This document shows, piece by piece, positions 52,480 to 62,600 of a stretch of 64,000 nt of DNA; position 1 is the first letter of the stretch, and every line of letters begins with the position of its first letter. Below the pieces are notes generated by a model. It saw only the letters and a list, made by a program, of their open reading frames with translations. It searched no databases and was not told the DNA's origin. Origin of the DNA: Candidatus Gastranaerophilales bacterium (lineage in GTDB: Bacteria; Cyanobacteriota; Vampirovibrionia; Gastranaerophilales; Gastranaerophilaceae); NCBI GenBank assembly GCA_944322745.1, contig CALUPV010000002.1, positions 62,001-126,000 of the forward strand, given 5' to 3'. A program made the position numbers and the translations under genes.

Positions 52480-54682
52480 ATGATACTTTTTCTATTCCCG
52501 ATATTCTTGGATCTAAAATGCGTCGTCCTACATTTTCAAATTCTATTTGGCAAAACAGTATTTTGTTACTGTAATTTGCAAAACCTTCAATTATACCGTA
52601 TCCATGCTTTGGATGATATACTTTGTCTCCGATTTTAAATGGAATATCACTAATTTTAATTTCTGATGAATTGTCAGTCTCATATACAGGTATATCAGGA
52701 TTTGTTTTATCTTTAATTTCTTCATTTATAGGTGGAGGTGTTTCTTCTTTTTCCATTTCTATAATAATATCTTTATTTTTTTCTTCTTCACTTTCCTGTT
52801 GAGTCGGATTTTGATCATTATTTGATGAAATATTATTAATTACATCATCAATATTCACTATCTCATCATTAATTGATTCTTTTTTATTTTCACTTAAATC
52901 TATCGATTCAACTTCATTTATTTTTAATATATCATTTTCATTTTGTAATGATTCTATTTCATCTTTTGGGGAGAAGTTTACAGAAGAATTTGCTACTCCC
53001 ATAGGAAGTATAACAGGTTGCTCTTTTATTTCATTTTCTATGTTATCATTCTTTGCATTTGTATCTTCTTCTTTAATTTCTGATAAATTTGGAATTTCAA
53101 TGGATTCTATATCTTTTATTAAATCAGTTCCATCCTTATTATCGATAGAAGATTCTTGAAGTGACATTGGTTTAAAAACATCATATTCATTTGTTTTGAC
53201 TTCCTGATTCTGTTTTTTGTTTCTTATATCATCGATTGTTATTGGTTCTTTATTTTGTTCATCAAGAAAATCTAAATCAGAATCATTAAAATCATCATCT
53301 AAAATATCTTCATTTTCATTTGAGCTATTATTTTTTTCTTTAGAAACAGAATATTGTTGATGTTCATCATTTATGACTGCTTCTGTTGGAATTATTTTTC
53401 GTGGCGACGATAATAATTTATCAACATCTTTTTTTATTTCATTCTGGATAACTTCTTCATTTGTGGATGAATCAAACGCTTGCAATTCTATTATTAAAGG
53501 AAGGTATAATGTAGATTCTCCGTATATTATGAATTCACCTGAATTGATTTTATTTAGTAATGTATTGTATGCTTCATCATCTTTTATGAAATTTGAAGGT
53601 TTAAATAATATTTGATTTTTGCAGACAGATTTCAAAACTTGTCTGTAATTATTATCATAACTAGTTGAAACTATAGGAATAGCTTTATTGTTGTTGTATA
53701 TACTTATTATGGATTTTTTATCCAATGGGACATCATTTAGCGATAATACAAAATAACAATGCTTGTTAATTAACTCTAAAATGGATTGTATTGCAAATTT
53801 ATACCATTTTTCTTCCAAACTTGATGCATCAATAATTAAAATATTCTGTTTATCTAATATAGCATTGATTAAATCAAATTGTGATTTGCTTTCAGCAAAA
53901 ATACTTTCTTGAGCATATAACCATAATTTATTTCTTAAAAGCATTAACCCTGAAATCGGGTTTGACATAAACTCATTATCCACAACATTTTTGAATAGTG
54001 TAAAAGGTAAAAATTTATTCTCTAAAGTTTTTAAATATTCTCTAAGTTCCAAAACTATACTTTGAATAACTGCTTTATCTTCAATTGGACAATCATTAAT
54101 ATCATTTTCAAGTATAGTATTAAATGCCTCAATATTTAAAGGGAGTTTAAAACTCTCTGAAATTTTCAATTTGGGAACATTTACTATTGAATTATATCGT
54201 CCATCAATGTCTAATAATATTACTTTTTTTTGTTTGGAATATAATTCAGAGATAATATTTTGAATAAGTGTTTTTGTTTTGTCTTCTCTGTCTGATTGAA
54301 TATAAAGTTTTTCATTTACAAATGAATCCGATAATTTAACAAAACATTCTGAATGATTAGACAAATTGCCTAAATAAATATTTTCCCCTGGACCCTTTAT
54401 AAGTTCAATTATTTCATCTGAGTTTATATATACTAAATTGGATGTTTTAGATGGAATATAGCCGTTATAATAAGAAAGATTATCATCTTTATCAATGGAA
54501 AGGGATAACCTTGCATCTGCCAAGTTATTCTCAGAATCCTCCTTTGTAGAAATATTTGTAATTTGTGCAATTAATTTTTGATTTGCATCTTCTACTAAAA
54601 GGAAATCAGATGGTAGAAGATGATTCTCTGTAGGATTATATATTATTTTTGCTGTATCATTTTTAACTTCTAAAAGTTGCAT
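52478..54682 (-). CDS. HerA-like ATPase domain (degenerate) with Tudor/CarD-like C-terminus
   Basis: 734 residues. The N-terminal beta-rich part (1-120, LLVEDANQKLIAQITNIS) resembles the HerA barrel. About 125-400 follows the HerA/FtsK ATPase plan: QSDREDKTKTLIQNII where the P-loop should be (no GxGKS/T), KKVILLDIDG, and a Walker B-like NILIIDASSL. ATP hydrolysis is therefore doubtful. About 410-675 is an acidic, Asn/Glu/Asp-rich disordered linker. The end (about 683-734, FKIGDKVYHPKHGYGIIEGF) is an SH3/Tudor-like domain like those at the C-terminus of UvrD/PcrA or in CarD, typical of RNA polymerase contact. A role in DNA or transcription is inferred. Confidence 0.66.
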   Translation of the reverse strand: MQLLEVKNDTAKIIYNPTENHLLPSDFLLVEDANQKLIAQITNISTKEDSENNLADARLSLSIDKDDNLSYYNGYIPSKTSNLVYINSDEIIELIKGPGENIYLGNLSNHSECFVKLSDSFVNEKLYIQSDREDKTKTLIQNIISELYSKQKKVILLDIDGRYNSIVNVPKLKISESFKLPLNIEAFNTILENDINDCPIEDKAVIQSIVLELREYLKTLENKFLPFTLFKNVVDNEFMSNPISGLMLLRNKLWLYAQESIFAESKSQFDLINAILDKQNILIIDASSLEEKWYKFAIQSILELINKHCYFVLSLNDVPLDKKSIISIYNNNKAIPIVSTSYDNNYRQVLKSVCKNQILFKPSNFIKDDEAYNTLLNKINSGEFIIYGESTLYLPLIIELQAFDSSTNEEVIQNEIKKDVDKLLSSPRKIIPTEAVINDEHQQYSVSKEKNNSSNENEDILDDDFNDSDLDFLDEQNKEPITIDDIRNKKQNQEVKTNEYDVFKPMSLQESSIDNKDGTDLIKDIESIEIPNLSEIKEEDTNAKNDNIENEIKEQPVILPMGVANSSVNFSPKDEIESLQNENDILKINEVESIDLSENKKESINDEIVNIDDVINNISSNNDQNPTQQESEEEKNKDIIIEMEKEETPPPINEEIKDKTNPDIPVYETDNSSEIKISDIPFKIGDKVYHPKHGYGIIEGFANYSNKILFCQIEFENVGRRILDPRISGIEKVS

Positions 54683-54805
54683 CCGGACCTTCTTTTATGA
54701 AGTGATAATCTCAATCGTAACTCACGCTCAATTATTATACTACATTATAAATATTATACAAATCATACGCCCAAAGGATTTAATAGCTAAATCATTAAAT
54801 GACTT

Positions 54806-54843
54806 TTTAAAAATAAAGGTCAGATTTCTGTTAATATCTGACC
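54806..54843 (-). terminator. Terminator after the MGLAASQ-type gene
   Basis: An eight-bp stem, GGTCAGAT / ATCTGACC, at 54818-54825 and 54836-54843. On the minus strand it is followed by TTTATTTTT. It lies 40 bases after the stop. Confidence 0.78.
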
Positions 54844-54883
54844 AAAAATAAACAATATATATAAACAAAGTAACTAATGATAA

Positions 54884-55783
54884 CTAAGCAAATGTTTTGA
54901 AAGAATCTTCTATGTTTTTATCGATAATTTGTTTTACAGATTCCATTTCTTTTTCTACGGAACTTTGCTGAGTTTGAACTTGTTCTAATCTTAATTCTAA
55001 AAGTTTATCTTGTTTTTGAATTTTTGTCATTGCTGCTTCATATTCTGCTTCTGCTGCAGCATCATCTGCAGTATAATAAACTTCAGATATAAGGCTAGAA
55101 CCTTGCCAAGTTAGGTTGTCCCAACCTGTTTCTTCATTTGGGTTAGCTTGTTGAATTAACCATTGACCTGTCGATAACATTTCCTGCAAATATAATGGAT
55201 CCATGCAATTTGCATCTTTTACAACATGTTCGCCTTCTCCTACCAGTTCAGAATTGCTTTTGTTTTTATAGACTACATTTAATTCCGATTCAGGATAAAG
55301 TTCGTTATAATAAGCGCATAAATCTTCTAAAGACTTGCTGCTTAATTCTGTTAATGCATCTCCTGTAACATCAGAAAAATACTTTTGTATAAATTCTTCT
55401 TTCGATGAGTATTTTTTTGAAGAATTGTAATTATTGGATAAAGCTTCTTCCCCATCTGTAGCTTCTTGCTGTTCTTTTGATGAAACTTCTATATATTCTC
55501 CGGGAATAACAACATTACCATAAATATCAACTAATCTCATTCCCAAACCTGAATATGGATTTTGGCTTGTGAGAATATCATATGTTAATTGTTGAGTAAC
55601 ACCATCAGCAGTATTTGCTTGCATGATTTTATTATTCATTGCTTCATTATATCTGTCTGCAATTTCTTGTGTTTCATTGGTAAGAGCCAATCTCTGTTGT
55701 GAAATTTGTTGTCCCTCATAAACCAAATCACTGTTTCTTGCAGTAAGACAGAGGTAACGTCCTTGTGATGCTGCTAGTCCCAT
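54884..55783 (-). CDS. Coiled-coil protein with MGLAASQ N-terminus
   Basis: 299 residues. The N-terminus MGLAASQGRYLCLTARNSDL is unlike a Sec signal. I recall similar starts (MGxAASQxRxLxLTxR) on hypothetical proteins of this kind of genome but cannot confirm it here. The middle has a mixed, acidic stretch, and the C-terminal 70 residues (about 230-299) are a strong helix with heptad pattern, ending VKQIIDKNIEDSFKTF. AAAGGAG is well placed before the ATG. It is monocistronic, with a terminator. Function is unknown; the N-terminal motif could be an export or assembly signal. Confidence 0.76.
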   Translation of the reverse strand: MGLAASQGRYLCLTARNSDLVYEGQQISQQRLALTNETQEIADRYNEAMNNKIMQANTADGVTQQLTYDILTSQNPYSGLGMRLVDIYGNVVIPGEYIEVSSKEQQEATDGEEALSNNYNSSKKYSSKEEFIQKYFSDVTGDALTELSSKSLEDLCAYYNELYPESELNVVYKNKSNSELVGEGEHVVKDANCMDPLYLQEMLSTGQWLIQQANPNEETGWDNLTWQGSSLISEVYYTADDAAAEAEYEAAMTKIQKQDKLLELRLEQVQTQQSSVEKEMESVKQIIDKNIEDSFKTFA

Positions 55784-55887
55784 AGTTTTTACTCCTTTAT
55801 ATATATTGTTGTATTAACTATGTCGACAGCTTTTTTCAATATCTTGAGTTTATAAATTTACAATGTTACATAATGTAACAAAAAAGA

Positions 55888-56883
55888 TTAACCAATGTCC
55901 CATCTTCCACAAGTGCCACCCCATCGAGCTATAATTTTGTCTGTTTTATTGTTTAAATCAGTGGACGTTACATCTCCTTCAACAATTGTAATTACTTCGC
56001 AATTATTCGAGCATCCGCTGCATTGGTTTGTATATGAATTAAATGACATTTCACCAACACTAAAGCCTTTAAATGTTGTTGGCTTCTCATTAAACTGATG
56101 ATTTTCCATTGCTAGCAATGCGGCACCTATAGCACCCATTGTTTGATGGTTATCCGGCACAACTACTTTTGTATTTAACGCTTCTTCAAAGGCTTTTACC
56201 ATGCCTGTATTTGTTGCGACACCACCTTGGAATGTAACAATCGGAAGAATTTCTTTACCTAAAGCAAGATTACTCAAATAGTTTCTCACTAGAGCTTGGC
56301 ATAAACCATATAATAAATCTTCAACAGGGTATCCTAATTGTTGTTTGTGAATGAGGTCTGATTCTGCGAATACACCGCATCTTCCTGCTATTCTTGCCGG
56401 TGACTTGGATTGTAGGGCAAGAGAACCAAAATTTTGAATAGGTACATTCAACCTTGATGCTTGTTGATCAAGAAAAGAACCTGTACCGGCTGCACAAACA
56501 GTATTCATTGCAAAATCAGTAACAATTCCATCTCTAAGAATTATAATCTTGCTATCCTGACCACCGATTTCCAAAATGGTTTGAACTCCGGGAACATAAG
56601 TACTGGCTGCAACTGCATGCGCAGTAATTTCGTTTTTGATCACATCAGCACCAACTAATGCTCCGGCCAGATTTCTACCGGAACCGGTTGTACCAACGCC
56701 CAATATATTATATTCTTGTTTTGCTTGCAAAGTTAAATTTTTTAATGAAGTTTGAACTGCAATAACAGGTTTTCCTGCAGTTCTGGTCATAAAACCATCT
56801 ATAAACTTCCCATTTTCATCAACCAGTGCTGCTTTTGTTGTCACTGAACCAACATCTATACCCAAATATGCATTTAAAGTCAT
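55888..56883 (-). CDS. BadF/BadG/BcrA/BcrD-type ATPase (2-hydroxyacyl-CoA dehydratase activator-like)
   Basis: 331 residues with the ASKHA fold. Landmarks: GIDVGSVTTKAALVDENG (7-24, phosphate 1), EIGGQDSKII, CAAGTGSFLDQQASRL (the cluster-ligand region of the activator) and VTFQGGVATNTGMVKAFE. The last 50 residues hold CSGCSNNCEVITI and GTCGRW, more cysteines than a typical activator. Activators use ATP to drive electrons into a dehydratase or related reductase; no dehydratase gene is adjacent. A fused dehydratase-like half, seen in some large relatives, is absent here, so the partner is elsewhere or the protein has another role. Confidence 0.86.
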   Translation of the reverse strand: MTLNAYLGIDVGSVTTKAALVDENGKFIDGFMTRTAGKPVIAVQTSLKNLTLQAKQEYNILGVGTTGSGRNLAGALVGADVIKNEITAHAVAASTYVPGVQTILEIGGQDSKIIILRDGIVTDFAMNTVCAAGTGSFLDQQASRLNVPIQNFGSLALQSKSPARIAGRCGVFAESDLIHKQQLGYPVEDLLYGLCQALVRNYLSNLALGKEILPIVTFQGGVATNTGMVKAFEEALNTKVVVPDNHQTMGAIGAALLAMENHQFNEKPTTFKGFSVGEMSFNSYTNQCSGCSNNCEVITIVEGDVTSTDLNNKTDKIIARWGGTCGRWDIG

Positions 56884-57032
56884 TAATAAAATCCCTCTCT
56901 ACATTTATATTATCAATTCTACTAAAAACAAAATTAAATTTGTAAAAATATATAAATAAATATAGAAAAAATAACAAATTTAAAGTATTTTTAACTTTAT
57001 TCAAGTGTTAATGGAAGGTTTTGTATGTTTAA

Positions 57033-58718
57033 ATGAACAATATTTTTTCTTATTATACTAAATATAGAGATCATATTGATGAATATAACCAATGGAAAAA
57101 GGATGCAAATAAAGTTCCAAAAAATAATAAAGCATCAAACTGTTCCGTTTCTCAAACATCCTTAAAGCAAAAAGCAAAAGTAATTGCAGAGCCTATAATT
57201 TTATTAGACAGTTACGAACACGAAAAAGCAGAAGACTCCGAAACCTTTTTTCAGACGTTAAATATTGAATTAATGTCTATAACTGGAGCTATTTGTTCTA
57301 TTCCATTAGCAATAACAAAATTAATTCCTTTTTTTAATAAACATTCCGATAAACATAACATAATAAAAAAGGCCGCTTCATTTTTAGAAAAATACAAATC
57401 TACATCTGTTAATATTCTAGGAAAGAACATCTCTGCTGCAAAAATTGCAACAATTTTTTCTGTTATAGGTGGAGCTGCCTTCTATATAAATGGAATGAAA
57501 AAATCTATGAGCTCTCAGCTTGGGTTAATAAGAAAAGCCAGTTTTGATGCTACTCAAGATATTGTTAATGACCCTAAATTATATGCGGTTTTAACTACGG
57601 AACAAGAAAACAAAGTCAATTCTATTGTTGACTATGATATAAAACATAAAAATGCTTTTGTTGATAAATTAAAAGATAAAGTCAATATAAATTCCTCTTT
57701 CCAATCAGTCGGAGAATATAAAAAAACAGAAGGAAATTATCTTCAACGTAAAAAAGAATTCTTTGAAAAACAGAACCAAACTATAGATAAAAAATCCAAA
57801 AATACAAAACCTTCTCAAGAAGCACAAGAAGATAAAATATTGTTTGAAAACCTTTTAAAAAATGTTGAACACGATGTACTGGAGCCATTAAGAAAAGTTG
57901 AAACAATTTCCAATATATCTTACTCAGCAATGTTTACTGGCGGATTTTTGGAATATCTTATTTCTGATAAATTGGTGGATGTATTAGGAATAAAAAATAA
58001 ATTTTTTGGTACAGGCATAAAAGTTGGTGTTCCTCTTTTAACATACCTTATCTTAAACAAAAATATATCAGATATTGAGAACAAAGCTATTTTAGCTACA
58101 AAGTATAAACATCTTAAAAAATTTACTGAAAATCCTGAACAATATCAAGAATCGGCACAAGATAAAAAAGAAAATCTTTTTGATTTCATAAAAACAACAT
58201 TAAAAGATATGAAAGATTATGATAATTTTGCTCAAAATGAACTTCCTAAAATAAAGGCAAGAATGGGTGCTAAACGCCAAATAGAATTAACACCTGAGCA
58301 AATGAAAAAGGCTAAAATTCTGCAAGAAAATACTTCAATGGTAATTAATAAACAAAGAGAACATCTATATGAACAATCAGTAGGGATAGAAACTCTATCA
58401 GAAACAATTTTGGGACCTATAGATATTGCAGCAACCGCTATTGGTGGAACAATAGGAAGTAAAATGGCTAAAAAATGCGGAAATAAAAAACTATCCGGTC
58501 TATTTACCGGACTAGGCGCAATTATAGCTTTTATTCCGGCTGCAATTATTGAAGCAAAACTCACGAAACAGCAAAAATTATCAGAAAAAATTGCTGCAAT
58601 GCTTGCAATAAAAGAAATACAAAATCCTTCTATTTTTGAAAATGAATCATATAATATTTCTCATCCAAATTCACAAATTAACAAAAATATTCCTGATATA
58701 TTTGCTAATTTTACTTAG
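57033..58718 (+). CDS. Hypothetical membrane-associated protein, 561 aa
   Basis: No family recognised. Hydrophobic segments occur near residues 80-100 (LMSITGAICSIPLAITKLIPF), 127-147 (AAKIATIFSVIGGAAFYI), 285-320 (YSAMFTGGFLEYLI then GTGIKVGVPLLTYLIL) and near the C-terminus (IAATAIGGTIG, LFTGLGAIIAFIPAAII). Charged helical stretches lie between them. Apart from moderate Gly-rich turns there are no catalytic motifs. It has no cleaved signal peptide, so it probably inserts into a membrane. The ribosome-binding site is weak (GGAAGG 14 bases upstream). It converges on the DegT-like gene with a four-base overlap. Confidence 0.7.
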   Translation: MNNIFSYYTKYRDHIDEYNQWKKDANKVPKNNKASNCSVSQTSLKQKAKVIAEPIILLDSYEHEKAEDSETFFQTLNIELMSITGAICSIPLAITKLIPFFNKHSDKHNIIKKAASFLEKYKSTSVNILGKNISAAKIATIFSVIGGAAFYINGMKKSMSSQLGLIRKASFDATQDIVNDPKLYAVLTTEQENKVNSIVDYDIKHKNAFVDKLKDKVNINSSFQSVGEYKKTEGNYLQRKKEFFEKQNQTIDKKSKNTKPSQEAQEDKILFENLLKNVEHDVLEPLRKVETISNISYSAMFTGGFLEYLISDKLVDVLGIKNKFFGTGIKVGVPLLTYLILNKNISDIENKAILATKYKHLKKFTENPEQYQESAQDKKENLFDFIKTTLKDMKDYDNFAQNELPKIKARMGAKRQIELTPEQMKKAKILQENTSMVINKQREHLYEQSVGIETLSETILGPIDIAATAIGGTIGSKMAKKCGNKKLSGLFTGLGAIIAFIPAAIIEAKLTKQQKLSEKIAAMLAIKEIQNPSIFENESYNISHPNSQINKNIPDIFANFT

Positions 58719-59515
58719 TTATTCTGTAAATTTATTGAAACTAAGTTTGTGTACAAAATTTTTTCAGGGAATTTATCAGGCATATTATTCCAGTATCTAA
58801 ACACAAAAATTCCTTCAGTTTCCAGTTCTTTTACCAAATTCTCAGCTTCTTTTATATTATTTGCAAAATATGGATAAGCAAAAGGAACTTCATCTTCTTT
58901 TAATATTAAATTACCGTTTAGTCTTTTATTCCAATAATTAAATTTATTTATTCGTCTTTGCTTTTCTTTTTGTATATTAATATTTTCAAAAATTTCCATT
59001 GTTGAATCTGAGATATATTTTATATCTTCTGAATCTAATTTGTTTTCATTTATACAAAAGTCCTCGAAATTAAGAACTTTAGGTTTATATTCAAAATCAT
59101 CTTTGGTAATATCTATATATAAACTTTTTTTTGTATATAAAAAAGAACCATTTCTAAGAATAGAGAAAAACTTTCTCAAAGAATTAAACGATGCAATGCC
59201 TTTAGGTTTTGAATAAAAAGAGTGTGCATTATCTATTATTAAATTTTCATATTTCTTACTCAATTCATCTGCAATATTTGAACATATTCCAAAATAATCA
59301 GGATACAAAATAAACGCATTATCAGGAAATTTACACTCAGGATAAAAATTTCTATCTATATGATAGTATATAATTTTGCATTTTTCTTTATTGACAGCAC
59401 TACGAATTACAGGACATATATAATAAGGAATATATATTTCTTTTATTCCGAATGTTCTAATAATATACCTTAATGAATTTCTGGCTGTATTTAATTTTAT
59501 TAATTTATAATCCAT
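58715..59515 (-). CDS. DegT/DnrJ/EryC1-like aminotransferase
   Basis: 266 residues from ATG 59515 (a GTG at 59533 would add six). It is short for the family, which is usually 360-400. A core pattern remains: EIYIPYYICPVI at the entrance of the fold, AFILYPDYFGI, LIIDNAHSFYSKP with the PLP-Asp position (DNAH), and SFNSLRKFFSILRNGSF, where Lys could form the Schiff base as in related SLRK-type sequences. Typical members transaminate nucleotide sugars for surface glycans. The missing length suggests a reduced active-site lid or a non-catalytic relative. It is adjacent to no other sugar gene. Confidence 0.68.
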   Translation of the reverse strand: MDYKLIKLNTARNSLRYIIRTFGIKEIYIPYYICPVIRSAVNKEKCKIIYYHIDRNFYPECKFPDNAFILYPDYFGICSNIADELSKKYENLIIDNAHSFYSKPKGIASFNSLRKFFSILRNGSFLYTKKSLYIDITKDDFEYKPKVLNFEDFCINENKLDSEDIKYISDSTMEIFENINIQKEKQRRINKFNYWNKRLNGNLILKEDEVPFAYPYFANNIKEAENLVKELETEGIFVFRYWNNMPDKFPEKILYTNLVSINLQNN

Positions 59516-59537
59516 AATAAAATTATAAATCACATTT

Positions 59538-59570
59538 ACAAAAGAAAAAGTAGGACTTCTCTTGTCCTAC
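59538..59570 (-). terminator. Terminator after the helicase-nuclease gene
   Basis: A perfect seven-bp stem, GTAGGAC / GTCCTAC, at 59550-59556 and 59564-59570. On the minus strand it is followed by TTTTTCTTTTG. It lies between the helicase gene and the next gene on that strand. Confidence 0.82.
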
Positions 59571-59649
59571 ATCATACCTTCTTACTTTACCTTATATATA
59601 TAAAAAATTTTTCAACTGCGAAATTGCTATATAGTTATAAATTCTTATT

Positions 59650-62600
59650 CTATAAGTCAGCCAGCTTACATAAATGTTTATAGTTGCAATATTCACATGC
59701 TTTTTTATTTTCTAATTCGGGTTTGAAATTTAAGTTCAATATATTATCATAGGCATACTTTATTTTGGTTTCTATTATTTTGTTATCTTCTTCAGTAAGA
59801 TTAATATGGAAATTTGAATCCGGTTCTTCAACAAAAATCAACCCCGCTTTTGTAACTTGAATATTCGGATTTTGTATTTCGTAAGCATATTTATAAAATC
59901 GTAATTGATTTAAATAATTTTCATAATCTTTCCCGTCTGCAATTTGGGATTTTGATTTGGCACTGCCGGTTTTGTAGTCATATAATTCAATAGTGCCATC
60001 ATTGTTTTTTTCAATTCTATCTATAAAACCTTTTATAAAATGACTTTCAAACGGAACATAATTAAACGAGTATTCTGTTGAATAAATTCTGATATATGGG
60101 GTTTCTATCATTTGTTTATAATATTTATCAATACAGTTTAATCCTCTTATTCTAAATTCTTCTCTTTTTTCTTCAGTCTCAAATTTCTCTTTAGCAAGAT
60201 TCTTTTCATAATATTTCATAACATCATTTTTTATTGGATATTGTCCATTGTCTTTTGCGTATTGTACTATCCATTGCAACGTCTTGTGTATAACAAGTCC
60301 ATAATTAGCACTTGATGTTTCTTTGTCTAATACCTTTATATTAAGTACGTAAGAATATAAAAAGTTTCTGGGACAATTTAGATAGGTGTTTAAAGTACTT
60401 GGACTTATTATAAAGTTTTCCAGTCTGGCTTTTAATTCATCTTTAAATGCTTTAGCATAGTCAAACGGTTCTTTCTTTAGCATTTGCGCAACTTCAAGCA
60501 AATACGAATCTTTTTCAAGTTCATGATTATGTGATTCAATCAGATTATCATCTTGAATTACTTCAGACAGATAAGTTGTTAATTCTTGAGGATTTGTATC
60601 TATTGAATTTGAATATGATAAATAAAGCGAATGTTTTGCTCTGGTTATACCAACAAATAATAATCTTAATTGTTCTGACTGCCTTTGCGTATTTTCATCG
60701 ACTTTTTTGTCCGATTTATCAATAGGAAGCGACATTGTATTATTTACTCGTTTTCCTTCCCATTTTTTTGATATTAAATTAGGCATAAAAACATATTCAA
60801 ATTCTCTTCCTTTTGAACCGTGAAGTGTCAAAAGTTGAATTGCATTTTGAGTATAATCTTCTTTATCTATAGTTATTGGAATATTACTTGTAAATGCAGT
60901 ATCAAGATGTTCAAGAAAATCACCCAACCAAGCACCTTTTTTGATGTATAAAAATGATTGAGCTTCATCAATTATCTTCTTGATTGCGTATATGTTTTCA
61001 CTTTTATTTACTTCGTTATTTAAAAAATAACTTAAAATACCAGTTCTGTTTGTAACTTCTATTATTAAATCTTTTATATTTAAATTACTTTTTAAACCGG
61101 TTAATGCATCAAAAGTTTGAATAAATGATTTTACCCTTAAAGGGTTTGCCCATTCGTAATTATTTTCTATCCCCAATTTTATATTTGATATTAAATCTTT
61201 ATGATTTAACTTATTTTGCTCTAATAAATAAGAATAATCAGCATTATCAAAATTAAACGGCTCCGTAAGAAGAAGTCCGAATAATTTGTCTCCGTTAAAT
61301 TCATAATTTAATAATGCTTTCAAATAGAAATATATTACAAGTGAAGATTTTATATCAAAAATATTCTTAGATTCTTTTATTTGAAATTGAATATTTTTAG
61401 CTTCTAGCAAACTTGCAAAAGTATTAAGTTCATTATTTTCTCTGGTAAGAATAGCTATTTTAGATAAATCTTTTTTCCCTTCTTTAGTTATAGGCATATT
61501 ATCGGAGCTTATAATATTTTCAATTTCTTTGATTATAAAATTATTTTCTTGTTTTATATCTGCAAAGCCGTGAAATTGAATCTTTTTATTTAATGGTGTA
61601 ATTTGTGAATTTTTTGCTGTCAGAACTTTTGAAATATTGTATTTTGAGAAATCTTCATTATATTCTAATCTCGTTTTATCTTGAGAAATAATTTTATAGC
61701 TAAAATCTAAAATATTTTGAGTTGACCGATTATTTTCATTTAAACAAATAACCTTTGTTTCAGGATACTTTATTAAAAATTTTTCTAAAGTATCAGTTTT
61801 TGCGCCCTGAAACTCATAAATTATTTGGTCATCATCACCAACTACGAAAATATTTCCAGAATTAGCACCTTCTGCAAGTTTAAAAACTATACCATTTTGA
61901 GAATAATTGGTATCCTGATATTCATCAACCAGAAAATACTGATATCTTGATGAAACATTTTTTAAAAACTCTTCGTTAGAATCAAAAACTTCTAAAACCA
62001 TATTAATCATATCATTAAAATCAATATAGTTTTTTTGCTTTAATTTTATATCATATTTTTCATATATTTCCCAAGCTTCTTTTGCTTTTGCTATTTTCTT
62101 TCTGTGTGCTTCAAAATTATTTAAAAAGGTTTTTACAAGCTTACCTTTTTGCTCCCGTTCTGAATATTCAGCAATTAATTCATTCATTTTCCCTTGCCAA
62201 GCAGGATGTGTTTTCAGTGTATTAAAATATTCTTCCTTTGTTACTTGGTTAGATTTAATATCATCAACCGCTTTTAAAAGTTCCGGGATAAAATAATATG
62301 CATCTCCCCACTTTGTTCTATATACTTCAGGTTTTACTTCTTCAAGTGTTTCTTTCATTATTGATTGTTTCGTTATTTCATCAACCAAAGTTACACCATC
62401 AAGGAGTTCAAACTCATTAGGATATTGTTTTATAACATCATTACAAAATGCATGATATGTATTTATAGTGACTGATGAAGCAATAGTACCTATTTCTTTA
62501 ACCAATCTTGCTTTCATTTCATTGGCAGCAGCTTCTGAGTATGTTAAACATAATATCGACGTCGGATTAATTCCTACTTTTAGCATATGTTTAATTCTTT

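Noticed and set aside
53373-53615. 80-aa plus-strand frame inside the HerA-like gene
   Set aside because: Shadow of the minus-strand gene without its own ribosome-binding site or family match.
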